From Pezicula radicicola (Eukaryota; Ascomycota; Leotiomycetes; Helotiales; Dermateaceae), in assembly GCA_003008705.1 (NCBI GenBank), contig PDUO01000006.1, positions 1,125,295 through 1,189,294 of the forward strand: a stretch of DNA of 64,000 nucleotides, in the 5' to 3' direction. This document shows positions 11,601 through 23,449 of this stretch, piece by piece. The number at the start of each line of letters is the position of its first letter. Position 1 is the first letter of the stretch. The notes beneath the pieces are model-generated. The model did not search any database and was not told the origin of the DNA. It saw only the letters and a program-made list of their open reading frames with translations. Position numbers and translations under genes: made by a program.

Positions 11601-14600
11601 TTTATTACCACTTATGCTTGGCGTGTTAGAAAAGGACGTGTCAACAAAGAGACTACCATCCGAGCGAGTCCTGAGAGCATTTCTGGTCTTTGGCTCTAGT
11701 AGTGAAGAGTATATGCACTTGATCATCCCAGTCATTGTTGGCGTTTTCGAGAAGCCGAACCAGCCATACTTTATCCGCAAAGCAGCCATTGAGACCGTAG
11801 GCAAGATCTCTCGGCAAGTCAATCTCAACGATTTTGCTTCAAAAATCATCCACCCTCTGACTAGAGTTTTGGCTGGCAACGATCCTTCCTTGAGACAGGC
11901 GGCGCTTGACACCATATGTGCGCTCATCTTCCAGCTTGGCAAGGACTATCTCCACTTTGCCGGCACGGTCAACAAAGTTCTAGCAGCACACAACATCCCC
12001 CACCAGAACTATGAGCTTCTTGTCAGCAAGCTAAAAAAGGGCGAGGTTCTACCTCAGGATCTTAGCGCCGAGGACGGCTATCTCAACCAGGCAGACGATT
12101 CACAATACAAGGAGATCGCCAACAAGAAACTCGACTCGAATCCTGTACACCTCAAAGCTGCTTGGGATGCTTCGGGTAAATCTACGAAAGAAGATTGGCA
12201 GGAGTGGATGCGAAAGTTCAGTATTGCTGTTCTAATGGAGTCTCCCAACCACGCTCTTCGGGCTTGCGGAAACCTAGCGAATAATTATCCTCCATTGGCG
12301 CGAGAACTGTTCAACTCTGCTTTCGTCTCCTGCTGGGGCGACCTCTTTGAACCATATCAAGATGATCTGATTCAAAATATTGAACTTGCCATCAAATCCC
12401 ACCACGTCACCCCAGATTTACTAGGTGTTCTATTAAATCTCGCTGAGTTTATGGAGCACGATGACAAGGCTCTTCCCATTGATATCAGAGTCCTTGGTCG
12501 TGAGGCTGGCAGATGCCATGCTTGGGCAAAAGCACTACATTACAAAGAGCTGGAGTTCTGTCAGGAGCAGAACAGCAGCGCTGTCGAGGCATTGATCCAA
12601 ATCAACAACCAGTTACAACAATATGATGCGGCCATTGGAATTTTGCGTAGAGCTCAATTGTACAAAGATGGCAGCAACATCACATTACGAGAGACCTGGT
12701 TCGAAAAGCTTGAGCGATGGGAAGAGGCACTTGAGTTCTACGAGAAGCGTGAACAAGATGATCCTGACCAGGCTGACACCTTCGATGTCATCATGGGAAA
12801 GATGAGATGTTTGCATGCGCTGGGAGAATGGGACCAGCTTTCTACTTTAGCGCAGGACAAGTGGCACACTTCCACCTTGGAGATCAAACGAGCAATTGCA
12901 CCTCTTGCGACAGCAGCTGCGTGGGGTCTCGGAAAATGGGATCTGATGGACGATTACATTGGTGTAATGAAATCACATACACCTGATCGGTCATTCTTTG
13001 GCGCGATTCTTGCTTTACACCGAAACCAGTTCCGAGAATCCGCTATATTCATCAACAAAGCCAGAGAAGGCTTAGACACAGAGTTGAGCGCTCTGATGAG
13101 CGAATCATACAATCGAGCATATACCGTGGTCGTACGAGTCCAGATGTTGGCAGAACTGGAGGAGCTTATAACGTATAAGCAGAGCAACAACAACCCGGAG
13201 AGACAAGCAACGATGCGGGAGACCTGGGAGAAGCGTTTGCTTGGCTGTCAGCGACACGTGGAGGTCTGGCAGAGAATGCTGAAGCTCCGAAACTTGGTCA
13301 TCACGCCAAAGGAGAATTCGTCGATGTGGATCAAATTCTCAAACTTGTGCAGAAAATCTGGGAGAATGGGCCTGGCAGAACACTCGCTAAAGCAAGTGAT
13401 TGGAAGTGACGACAGTCTTCTGCAGTGGCTCCCACAAATGGAGGAGGTAGACGGCCAACTGATTTCCCATTACCAGCGCCCACGCATCACCGATGTCAAG
13501 CCACAGGTCAATTATGCTGTGCTCAAATTCCACTGGGCATCTGGTCGACAGGAAGCAGCATTAGAGGGCCTCAAGATATTCACCGCTGAATTGGACAGCC
13601 AACTAAGGGCTGCACAGGCTGTTGCCATGAACGGAGATGGTCATATGAACGGTGCATACCCCAACGGCATTAACGGCATGAATGGTAACGCTGCGAATTA
13701 CATCCTCTCACCCAAGGCTATGAATGAACATGAAGTTCTGCTCGCAAGGTGCTGTCTCAAGCAAGGGGAATGGCAGGTTGCACAAATGAAGGGCAACTGG
13801 CAGCACGACCATGTCGATGATGTTCTGACCTCCTATCACTATGCAACTCGATATAATCCCAATTGGTACAAGGCATGGCACGCATGGGCATTGGCTAATT
13901 TCGAAATCGTCCAAGCCTTTACTCATCGACCAGAGCGCGATCTCCAAGCTGCTGTCCCAGACCATATCGTCAAGAAACATGTAGTACCTTCTATTCAAGG
14001 ATTTTTCAGGTCAATTTCCCTGTCTGCCGGTAGTTCATTGCAAGATACTTTGCGGCTCCTTACGCTTTGGTTCGCTCATGGTGGAAATGCCGAGGTAAAT
14101 GCAGCAGTAACTGAAGGGTTTGCTTCAGTCAGCGTCGACACTTGGCTCGAGGTCATTCCTCAGCTTATCGCTCGGATCAATCAACCAAATAGTCGTGTTC
14201 GCCAGTCGATTCACAACCTTCTTGCTGATGTCGGACGAGCCCACCCCCAAGCCTTGGTGTACCCCTTGACTGTTGCTATGAAGTCAAGTCCGAATACCCG
14301 GCGACAAAAGTCAGCAGCACAGATCATGGATAGCATGCGCCAGCACAGTGCACGCCTTGTAGAACAGGCTGATGTTGTCAGTCAAGAGCTTATTCGTGTG
14401 GCCGTGTTATGGCACGAACAGTGGCATGAAGGTCTTGAGGAGGCTTCTAGATTGTACTTCGGCGATCATAATATCGAAGGGATGTTTGCTACTTTGGCTC
14501 CGCTGCACGCGCTCCTCGACCAAGGACCCGAGACGCTCAGAGAGATTTCATTCGCACAAACCTTCGGTCGTGATCTACAGGAAGCACGTGAATGGTGTTA

Positions 14601-16098
14601 TACTTACAGGCAATCAGGAGATGTTGGTGACCTTAACCAGGCCTGGGACTTGTATTACCAAGTATTCCGGAGAATTGCTCGCCAGCTACCACAGCTTAAC
14701 AACCTTGAACTAGCATATGTCTCACCAAAGCTTCTCCATGCACGGGATTTGGACTTAGCTGTTCCTGGTACATACCAGAGCGGTCGTCCGATTATTAGGA
14801 TTCTCAATTTCGAAACGACATTCAGCGTCATCTCCTCGAAGCAAAGACCCCGAAAGTTGAGCCTCAACGGAAGCGACGGTACCGCATATGCTTTCGTCCT
14901 CAAGGGCCACGAAGATATTCGCCAAGATGAACGTGTTATGCAATTGTTCGGTCTCTGTAACACACTGATGACAAGCGATACAGAGTGTTACAAGCGACAC
15001 TTGAACATTCAAAGATATCCAGCAATTCCTCTTTCGCAGAACTCAGGTCTCTTAGGTTGGGTTCCAAACAGTGATACTCTCCATGTCCTCATTCGTGAGT
15101 ACAGAGAGAGTCGCAAAATTCTACTCAACATCGAACACCGCATCATGCTGCAGATGGCTCCCGACTACGATAACCTTACACTTATGCAGAAGGTTGAGGT
15201 CTTTGGATATGCGCTCGATAATACCACTGGACAGGATCTCTACCGTGTTTTGTGGTTGAAGAGCAAGAGCTCAGAATCTTGGCTTGAACGTCGTACTAAC
15301 TACACTCGATCTCTGGGTGTCATGTCGATGGTTGGATACATTCTTGGTCTCGGCGATAGGCATCCTTCCAACTTGATGCTGGACAGAATTACTGGCAAGA
15401 TCATCCATATTGATTTTGGTGACTGTTTCGAAGTTGCTATGCATCGTGAGAAGTATCCAGAGCGGGTGCCTTTCCGGTTGACAAGAATGTTGACATACGC
15501 CATGGAAGTCAGCAATATCGAGGGAAGCTTTAGGATCACCTGCGAAAATGTTATGAGAGTTCTTCGCGATAACAAAGAGTCTTTGATGGCTGTTCTTGAA
15601 GCTGTAAGTTATAATCTATTCTTTTTGGCGAGACGACAACTAATAATCACCTAGTTTATCCACGATCCGCTTTTGAATTGGCGTCTCACTGGCGCGAATT
15701 CTCCCGAAGGTCCCAATTTCCGCTCTGAGCGCCGCGACTCTCTTGTTTCCGGAGGTCAAAATCGCCGCCCATCTATTATGGATGCCGAAATTCCTCCTAC
15801 GGAATTCATGGCGGCGCAGGATCCAAATGTCGCTCCTGGTGGCCCACCAGCCTCGCGCCCTCGCGCACGCACAAACTCCACTGCTGCAGGGATACCAGAG
15901 GTTGCATCAGACGCTGCAGAAATACAAAATGAGAGAGCAGTGCAAGTACTTAACAGAGTGAAGGAGAAATTGACAGGGCGCGACTTCAAGCCTGAGGAGG
16001 AGTTGTCAACAAATGTACAAGTGGACAAGCTACTTATTGAGGCAACAAAGCTTGAGAACCTCTGCCAGCACTACATCGGCTGGTGTAGTTTCTGGTAA
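8608..16098 (+). CDS. TOR: TOR (target of rapamycin) phosphatidylinositol-3-kinase-related protein kinase
   Basis: Five exons: 8608-8660, 8717-8784, 8846-9797, 9846-15603, 15655-16098; introns of 56, 61, 48 and 51 bp all keep frame, giving 2424 residues, the usual TOR length. N-terminal two thirds are HEAT repeats and a FAT domain. The FRB domain starts near residue 1876 (VLWHEQWHEGLEEASRLYFG); Ser1892 matches the serine whose mutation gives rapamycin resistance in other species, so the kinase should bind FKBP12-rapamycin. The kinase domain has GDRHPSN with catalytic Asp2195 and DFG Asp2214. The last 33 residues form the FATC domain, ending CQHYIGWCSFW. An Asn/Gly-rich insert (MNGAYPNGINGMNG) lies before the FRB domain. 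TOR is the catalytic core of TORC1/TORC2 and couples nutrients to growth, translation and autophagy. Only one TOR copy is visible here, as usual in filamentous fungi. Confidence 0.98.
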
Positions 16099-16645
16099 AC
16101 AAAATCAGGTGTGAGTGGTTCGAAGATGAGCGGATATGGATTTCCTCATCACGATTAATGATTGCATGGCGTTTGCGGCGTAGGAGGAAATATCGTGGGA
16201 TTGTTTCTGCATTTGAATCTGCATGCAGGTTATGGGCGGAGGCATGCAATACCTTGTATATGTAGATTGATCTTGTGTTTATAGTTGGATTGCGATGTTG
16301 GCGTTGGGCCAGCTTTTAGGCTAGGACCTCTCGGTCAGCGGAAAATAGAGAGCCGTTATTGTTTATATGTCCCATCTATTAGTGGGTAAGGTAATACTTT
16401 TGTGGAATGTTGTTACCACTACATGATATATCTAATTGTGCGAAGTCATAGGCACATCGAAACTTAGTAATTCACGTAAGTACCTCATTTGCACCTCGAA
16501 TTAAAACATGCCTAGAACAAAGTGGATTAGCCAAATTCAAATTCGAGTTAGTTAACCAGATCAAGTCAGTTACCCAAATTAATCTTGTTTCAAGCTACCA
16601 ATTCATATTTCCACACTAGCAATGCGCCTGCAATATTCCCAGAAC
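16099..16645. other. Convergent 3' intergenic region with 18-bp repeat
   Basis: Lies between the TOR stop and the stop of the next minus-strand gene. Holds two units of the 18-bp repeat (16551-16586) and otherwise ordinary AT-rich sequence. No gene seen. Confidence 0.5.
16551..16586. repeat. 18-bp tandem repeat, locus 2 (2 units)
   Basis: Units 16551-16568 (begins GTTAACCAGATCAAG) and 16569-16586 (begins GTTACCCAAATTAA) align without gaps with the loci at 1830-1883 and 17588-17695. Confidence 0.55.
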
Positions 16646-17372
16646 TTAAACCCTCAAGCTCGTTCTGGCTCCGCCTCTCTTTCCCCATTCCTCATCATCA
16701 TCGTCTCTCTTTCTCTTCTTCAAACCAGGCTTTCGATCCTTAGGGCCGGGGTCTCGTCCGCCACTTCCAGCACTTCCAGCGTTCTTTCTATTATTGCCAT
16801 GAGGCTTATAAAAGCACTTATCCGCGCTTATGCCATAGTAGGTACATCTCTCGCAGGTCGGGACCGGACCAACGCACCTCTTGTGTGCGAAGGCACACTC
16901 GGCGCAGCGGACGACCTTGAAGTGTGGAGAGGGTAGCGTTGCTGGGGTGTTTCAGGAGACTCGAGAAGGTGGAGGTTGACTTGAGACGTGCTTTGGGGTA
17001 GGACGTTCGACGTTGACAATGTTTCCCTCGTTGCCACCAATTCTGGAACCATCTGAGTGGACATCTTCTACGTTGCTTTTTAGTTCATATGCACTGCGGT
17101 ATGATAGCAGGAGATCTTTTACCTTGAGGATAAACTTGACGCAACTGACCATTTTCCAACTCGTAGAACTGCGGGAACTGGGTTGCTACATCGTGCGGAT
17201 AATCTCGACGAATCTCGACAGCTCGATGGTAGGTTTTCTGGTTTGTATCTCCCCAGTGAACGAGATACGCTTCCTCTGGTTCTTCATCCGTTGGCGGATT
17301 GTGAAAATCATGCATTAGTCTGCGGACGATGCGTTGGATCCAGCGAGGGCGATCGTTGGGAGGATCAGCCAT
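16646..17372 (-). pseudogene. Small Zn2C6-like cysteine-cluster protein gene with in-frame TGA
   Basis: Exon 1 runs 17372-17123 (start MADPPNDRPRW, context ACACAATGG; an upstream in-frame ATG at 17441 is possible). A 55-bp intron 17122-17068 (GTAAAA donor, GTAG acceptor, phase 1) joins it in frame to 17067-16646. The joined frame meets a TGA at 16954-16952, then stays open in the same frame for about 100 codons to TAA at 16648-16646. That downstream part holds the best domain: C-x2-C-x6-C-x6-C-x2-C-x9-C (CAECAFAHKRC...CERC...C), the spacing of a zinc binuclear cluster, followed by a basic KKRKRDDDDEE tail. Either the TGA is a nonsense change (CGA to TGA would restore Arg), or it is removed by a very short intron: a 39-bp in-frame option with weak GTCAAC donor and CCAG acceptor exists. 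Function unknown; DNA or RNA binding is a guess. Confidence 0.55.
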
Positions 17373-17587
17373 TGTGTATGGTTGGATGGGGACGATATTA
17401 TGGGATGAACAAGGTTGGACGATTTGGTTCATGAGGTTCATGGAGGTGTTGTCGTTGGATGTTCAGGATAGAAGGAACCTGAATGGATATTTTGCTTTTA
17501 AGCCGGTGGTGTACATTGCGGCTTGAAAAATTACGCGAGCGACTTATTCCTCGAAAATCTCTGAAATTACATGAGCTGTGGACGTGG

Positions 17588-17695
17588 GTTACCCAAATAA
17601 ACTAGGTTATCCAAAACAAGTGGGTTAATTAGATTAATTGAGTTACACAGGACACGGAAGTTGCTTAAAACAAGTAAGTTACTCAGATTAAAGGA
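17588..17695. repeat. 18-bp tandem repeat, locus 3 (6 units)
   Basis: Six ungapped 18-bp units: 17588-17605, 17606-17623, 17624-17641, 17642-17659, 17660-17677, 17678-17695. Each begins GTTA or GTTG; common form GTTACYCARATYAAGTRR. Units differ mostly by transitions. Related units lie at 1830-1883 and 16551-16586. Confidence 0.75.
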
Positions 17696-19003
17696 GTCAG
17701 ACTTCATATAATTGTTCCTGACTTTTTAAATACGGGATAGTCTTAGAGCCTGAATGCTTTAGCAAAATGACACAAAGATTGAGTACCAATTTCAAAATCA
17801 AGCAGTTTATAGACGTAAGTGCTACTATAGACTATCTCTTGTTGGCTTTTTATTGTGTGGAGAATCACTTTGAATCAAGCGAGCAAACCTAGAGTTGGTT
17901 ATTGCTATACAAAAGTCGGATAATACGTAATCTTTGTTATAATAGAACAAAAGAATAACTTCAGTTAACTGGTTTAATTTCAACATATTATTCATAAAGC
18001 TATAGCGAAATATTAAAGGTATAAAATAGCACTGCATTGTTTGTAGTAGCTACATAGTCTTAGTAGCACTCTGCGTTTAAGGAAAGAGTGAAAGTAGGCT
18101 TAAGTGCAAACTATATGTACTGTAATGTTTAAAAATTAAGCATATAACACAGAGTTTAAGTAAATAGTTTGTTGTGAATATTAGTCTTTGCAATAGTAAT
18201 AGTGCTATTAGCTTCTGTTTTTGTTATGTAGCTACTATAGAATATAAACTTATACAATAGTTAAACTGTTCTATTTAAAGGACTAATTTGGCTTACTGCT
18301 CCAGACTAGAAAGCTGTTTTACGTATAGAATTCCTTAAGTAGCAGAGCAGTGACAGAATGCCTATAATTCTGCAGGTCATTCTTCATGTTGGCCTAAATG
18401 CTTTAAGAACTTACTATCTCGCTTAGCGATGGAAACAGCGATGTACAAGCAGTAACCCAAAGAGTATCTATTTCTATTTTTAACATTTAATGTAGCGCTC
18501 TTATAGAGAAATTATGCACACTCTGCTAACAGGGTATTTTTCTGTCGACTTTTCAAACTGTTCTCGAATCCATAAATCCACGATCACATGATTTCGCATA
18601 GAAAGTGTGTGTAGGAGTGTAACGGATTTAGGAAGTATCCTTGACTTGAGTAACTTACATGATTTAGTACTACTTCAAAATATTATCACACTCTCACGAA
18701 AAGTACATATCAACTCAGTCACTCTGACTAAAGTGGTGTAGTGAATGAGTCTGCTTCGACCTCGATAGCAAGCCGCTCTTGATTTGGGCCTTAATTGGTG
18801 ACTACCTCAATGGCAAAGAGTGGCTGAAGTCACATGAATCCCCATACTTTCACACCTTAGCCAAAACTCTGCTCCGTTACCATCGACTCCTTCCACAACA
18901 ACCAACCACTCTAACGACTCAAACAAACGCTCCCTCTATTTCTCAACATTAAGGTCTGATTGATCTTAGAGTTCATCAAGCACATATTCTGACGTGACAA
19001 GAA

Positions 19004-19052
19004 GTAAGTTCAATCTTTAAGCCTGAGTGAACACCTTTACTGACAACCACAG
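19004..19052 (+). other. Candidate 5' UTR intron of the 210-aa gene
   Basis: GTAAGT donor at 19004, a TTACTGACAAC branch-like site, and CACAG acceptor ending 19052, 260 bp upstream of the start codon. Signals are textbook for this genome; transcription is not shown. Confidence 0.4.
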
Positions 19053-19312
19053 ATCATCTCAGCTTCAAAACACTCTTCTGCTGCGACAACACTTCTTCAA
19101 AGCTACCCAACGAGTATCAAGCTTATATCTACAAGACAAGCCAGAGCTAGCTCAAAAGTAACAATTCAGGTCAGCTTTCCCCCTTGATCTCACCTTCACC
19201 TAATATTTATCTTAACAAGCAACAGCTAGAAATCTCCCTCAACCTCGCAAAACCAAAGCCACCGCAAACAATCAGATTCGCCGCAAATTTCTTCACTTCT
19301 AAATCCATCAAC

Positions 19313-20021
19313 ATGTCTGACGACGAAGAATACAAAGTCATTCGCCTGGAAGTGACCATTGTTGTCGACGGCAAAGAATTGAAGCTTCCCACCAATGCTG
19401 GAGAAGGTTACCCACACATCATCAAGATCGATGAGGCCCTTCAGAACTACATACCCGATTTCGGCATTCCTAGTGGAATTTCACCAATAGATGTCATTGT
19501 TACAACGCTTTACAAGTGGAAGCCAAAGGCAGTCGTCAAGCTACTGGACTGGAAGAAAACACCCTACTTTTATTGGCGAAGAGTTTTCCTTGGCTATGAA
19601 CTCTTCATCAAGAGAAACGATGATCAGATTACGGTAAGGCCGCGTTTACAATAACATGTTCTCATTAGGTTCTATACATGTGAAAACAGCATCACTAATT
19701 CCGCTGCAGGTTGGAAGCAGGGAGATGAAGCTTGATGTTATATCTGACTTCGAGGCAACATTCAAGATTAATGAAAATGATATGTGGAATCTGGGGCCGC
19801 AATCGCATTTTGGCCGCCGCTATGTTCCCGAGGACAAGTATGGCTACGCCGAAACTTTTGGTCAAACCCTGATACTAGATAGCGCCTGGGAGAAGGGCGG
19901 GCTTAAAAAGCATGAGTTCTTCTACGCAGATGAGGGCAAGGAGGATGTCTCCGAGTATGACGATGAAGAAGCAGCAAGCGACATGGGGGACCCTAAGATT
20001 ACTAAGAATGATGACAACTAG
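19313..20021 (+). CDS. Unrecognised 210-aa acidic protein
   Basis: Two exons, 19313-19633 and 19710-20021, phase 0 intron of 76 bp (GTAAGG donor, CTAATTCC branch region, GCAG acceptor). The start is in context CAACATGTC and begins MSDDEEYKVIRLEVTIVVDG. The first 100 residues look like an alternating beta/helix domain with aromatic-rich WKPKAVVKLLDWKK and PYFYWRRVFLGYELF; the second exon adds SREMKLDVISDFEATF and ends in a strongly acidic, low-complexity tail (EGKEDVSEYDDEEAASD). No signal peptide, membrane helix or catalytic motif is visible. I do not recognise the family; it looks like a lineage-specific soluble protein. Frame continuity across the splice and the clean start argue that it is a real gene. 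Confidence 0.7.
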
Positions 20022-20758
20022 GCTGGGGGCAACTAGTATGACATCAGACATGTAAGCTCAAGGTGAGGACATACTTGAGTAACTTGAGTCTACAGCTGGC
20101 TTTAGTGGCTGAAGGTCTATTACACCGAACACAAATTTCGAGTTTATTGGATCGGAGAATGATTCTTCGGCACACTTTCTTTAGTTTCTCCCTTGTTGTC
20201 ATTGGTAGCTTTCGTCCCTGCGCTGTTTTCTCTTCTTCATATTCCCAAATATGTTTAGTTCTCTCAAACTCGAGGACCTGGGATTCATTTCTTTGTTTGT
20301 TGGCATGGATGCCTTGGTGACTTGTCGCACTTTTCTCCCAACACGGTTATCACATAAGGACAGGCAGGCATATGGGCTTCATACACTTGCAAGTACTATG
20401 GTGGGCACTTTGTTTCTTTGTTTTCCAGATTCTCTCAGGCAGCAATAGAATTAAATTCACAGCCTCCATAAATCAATCAAAAACTGAGCACGGTTCCTTC
20501 CATTCCGGAAGTTATGCGAGACATGAAGATATAATAGTGATGCTTAGCGAGCTGAGACCGAAAAGGGGCTCAGGGGCTCAAATGCTGACTAATAGCCATA
20601 GCAACAGAGGCCTCCCACTCTTCACCTCAAAATGGAAGCAGCGGTGGCGAGACTTTTCCTTTCAAATCCACTCTTCAACCCCCCATCACCGTCCATCTCC
20701 GAAGGACTTTAAATTCGACGAAGTTTGTGTTACGTTACTTCACGTGTTCTGCTCCATT
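20022..20758. other. Intergenic region upstream of the transcription factor
   Basis: The downstream reading frame is open back to an ATG at 20372, which would add 129 residues, but that stretch is unlike the conserved start of Zn2Cys6 proteins and is treated as 5' UTR. It contains a copy of the dispersed motif GCTTAGCGAGCT at 20542-20553. No separate gene seen. Confidence 0.4.
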
Positions 20759-23335
20759 ATGGAAGAGCAACGGCCAACTTTCACCAGACCATATCGATCC
20801 AAGCGGAGCCGGCCTTGCGACGTCTGCCGCTCCCGTAAAGTCTATTGCCGAATAGAGGAGACACCCCCTTGTCAGCTATGCAGAAAACTGGACGTAGCAT
20901 GTACCTTTGTGGAGGGTCCTGCGAAGCGACAACAGACAAGCTTTCAAGGGGACTCCTCTACTTCGGGTCCTGCTTCAGCCACTGCTACTCTGCCTTTGAA
21001 CCTAGTAAACGGCAGTAGTGGCAATGAATACACTTCGATCCATCAGCAGGTTTTCCAACCTTCCCAGTTGGCTGGCTTCCAACAGGAATCTGGAATCAAT
21101 GTGGAAGAAAGACTACGACCCTCCCCAGAAGCGCACTTTGAAAACCCGCAAGGACTTGATGTCCAGTATATTGGCTCTGATGCCTCACTCAATTTTGACA
21201 TGATGGATTTTGGAAATACCCCATACAATGGACTCGCAGCAGCCTCAATGAGAGACGGAATATCACCAGGAGAACTGGAGACAACCAGTCCTCAAGGACC
21301 TCAAGGACGGCATGCAATGGTCTCAGAGATAGGGGTTCCTCCAATAGACCATCCCATTGATGGTAAAGAAACTGCACATGGAATTTATTTTGGACTCTCT
21401 GGAGAAACCGACCCCTACTTACTGAGACATTATCGATATGACGAACGTGGGGAGTTCAAGATGTGGAAGCTCGTGTTCCGTCAGGCAGCAAATGATTTGT
21501 ACAATGATCTTCCGCTGGATTCTTCGTCATCAAATTCTCCTGGGCAGAATATCCAAGACACAGAGACCCCAACGAATAATACTCGTAGCTCGCAGCCAAT
21601 GGTCCCTGTGCACTTCATGATGGCCGCAGATGAGCTTGCTGATGAGGCTAAGTATGACACAACCGCCCGTCCACATATGTCATCTGAAGACTTAAGAATG
21701 GAGCTGGATCATCTTGTTCCACCTGAAGACGGAAGTAGGCTTGTAGGACTGTGAGTACCTCTTCATTTAATCACTAATGGGTACTTGATACTAAAACGGT
21801 TATAGTTTCCTCAACTACGTTTTCCCTGCTCTTCCAGTAGTCTCGAGGTTTCAGCTCGGTGTTACATCGACATCTCCATTTCCAACCATTGCTTCTCTAG
21901 CTAAAGTACCTACACATCTGCTGGCTGCAATATATGCCTCTTCACTAGCTTTTTGTGCATTCGACGATCATCTGTGTGTTTCCAACGCTTATAAGAAGCC
22001 ACCCACCAGGCAATTGTGGCGGCTAGTATGGGAAGAGATTTATCGTGAAATCCACACTCCACGGCTATCCGTCTTACAAGCCTCTTTACTTTACTTGCAG
22101 AGACCTCGAGAGTCATACAATAGTGCTGCTGCTGATACGCCATATCGATGGTCCTTTATGGCGTCAACTGTCGGCTTGGCGACTTCGCTTGGTGTACATA
22201 TTGATTGTCAAGATTGGTGTATACCTGCTTGGGAAAGGAGATTAAGAAGGAGACTTTGGTGGACTGTATATTCCGAGGAGAAGTGGAGAGGCTTACTACA
22301 GGGTCAGCCCACACTAATAAGCAAGGATCAGTGGGATGTCAGTGACTTGACAGATGAGGATTTTGTGGTTGAAGAACCTCCAGACTATAAAAATGGTAGC
22401 CCAGCGAAAGCCCTTGTAACAGAGGATAAAGCAAATGCTCTGCACTTCAGATGGCTTGCAAGTTTAGCCTTAATTGTGTGTGATGTTTATCAATCTTTCT
22501 AGTGAGTAGTTTGTCTCTCCTCTTTCATATCTACCCTACTAACAAAGGGAATGAAACAGTACACTCCGTGCATCTCGAACCATGTCGCAAGATTTCTCAT
22601 TGTCACTAAACACTGCCCAACCACTGCGCCACCGTCTGAGAGCTTGGTACTCTTCACTTCCAGACTGTCTACGAATGAAAAACCGATCAACACCTGGAAG
22701 CTCGACAATACTAGACTCCAATGCATCCCTTCACCTAGCATACCTCACACTTGAAGTTCTTCTCTACCGTGCCCTCCTCCGTCCACTCGGACGTTCAAAT
22801 GGCTGGTCAAATAACTACGATTCCTCCGTTCTCTATGGACACCTTCAGAACACCCAAGCCCAACCTACTTCAGGCCGGGAGCTTGAAACTGATTTCGAGG
22901 CACTGTTTGGAGGATTGCAGATAGCTGCTGAGGCTACGATAAGTGCTGCTGAACATTGTGCAAGACTGGCTACTACTTTCACAACTGAGTTGACTTCAAG
23001 AGATTTCTCAGGGTATTGGTATTCTTGTAAGTTTCCATCCGCAATCCCTTTTTCTTACATTCCCACTTCAACGCAAGCTAATTTGGTGTTTCAAAGGGTC
23101 TCGTATTGGCTTTGCAACAATATCGAACTTTGTCTTACTCCTTCTCATTCAAGCACCAACAGCTGAACATGCGACTGAATCGAAGACAATCGCTGATGCA
23201 TGGAGACAAACGTTGCGTTTCCAGAGTAAAAGTTGTGAGCAGATGAACATGGGAATGTTGAGATTAGATGCGATTTACTGGTCAGGGATGGAGAAGGTCT
23301 TCATTGTAGAGCCGCATGTCCAACGAGTGCTGTGA
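20759..23335 (+). CDS. Zn(II)2Cys6 fungal-specific transcription factor (TamA/Dal81-like layout)
   Basis: Four exons: 20759-21750, 21806-22501, 22560-23026, 23097-23335; introns of 55, 58 and 70 bp keep frame and give 797 residues. The zinc cluster is at residues 20-48: Cys20, 23, 30, 38, 41, 48 (C-x2-C-x6-C-x7-C-x2-C-x6-C), preceded by basic RSKRSRP. A low-complexity linker follows, then GLSGETDPYLLRHYRYDE near 320 and the fungal-specific middle homology domain from about residue 415 (GLFLNYVFPALPVVSR ... GLATSLGVHID ... ERRLRRRLWWTVY). The last exon encodes WSRIGFATISNFVLLLLIQ and ends in ...VFIVEPHVQRVL. The DPYLLRHY segment recalls the TamA/Dal81 group, co-activators of nitrogen-catabolic genes; that sub-assignment is tentative. 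No biosynthetic cluster surrounds it, so its targets are probably elsewhere. Confidence 0.88.
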
Positions 23336-23449
23336 TTACCACCAGTTCACAATCCAAACCCCGCAAGCCACAATGTCCTATGCATGCCTGCGAATATCCA
23401 CGAAGTGCCAATTCCTCCATCCACCCAAGCAAGATCCTCCAGCCCAGCT

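Larger units (their letters stand above)
17373..19312. other. AT-rich, repeat-bearing intergenic region
   Basis: About 1.9 kb. Contains six 18-bp repeat units (17588-17695), a strongly AT-rich decayed tract (about 17700-18700), a TCGCTTAGCGA copy of a dispersed motif at 18419, and, near its right end, the likely 5' UTR of the next gene, including a candidate UTR intron (19004-19052). No other gene seen. Confidence 0.5.

Noticed and set aside
20372..20758. 129-residue N-terminal extension of the Zn2Cys6 factor
   Set aside because: The frame is open but the stretch is unlike regulator N-termini; the Met six codons before the basic region fits the family better. Left as 5' UTR.
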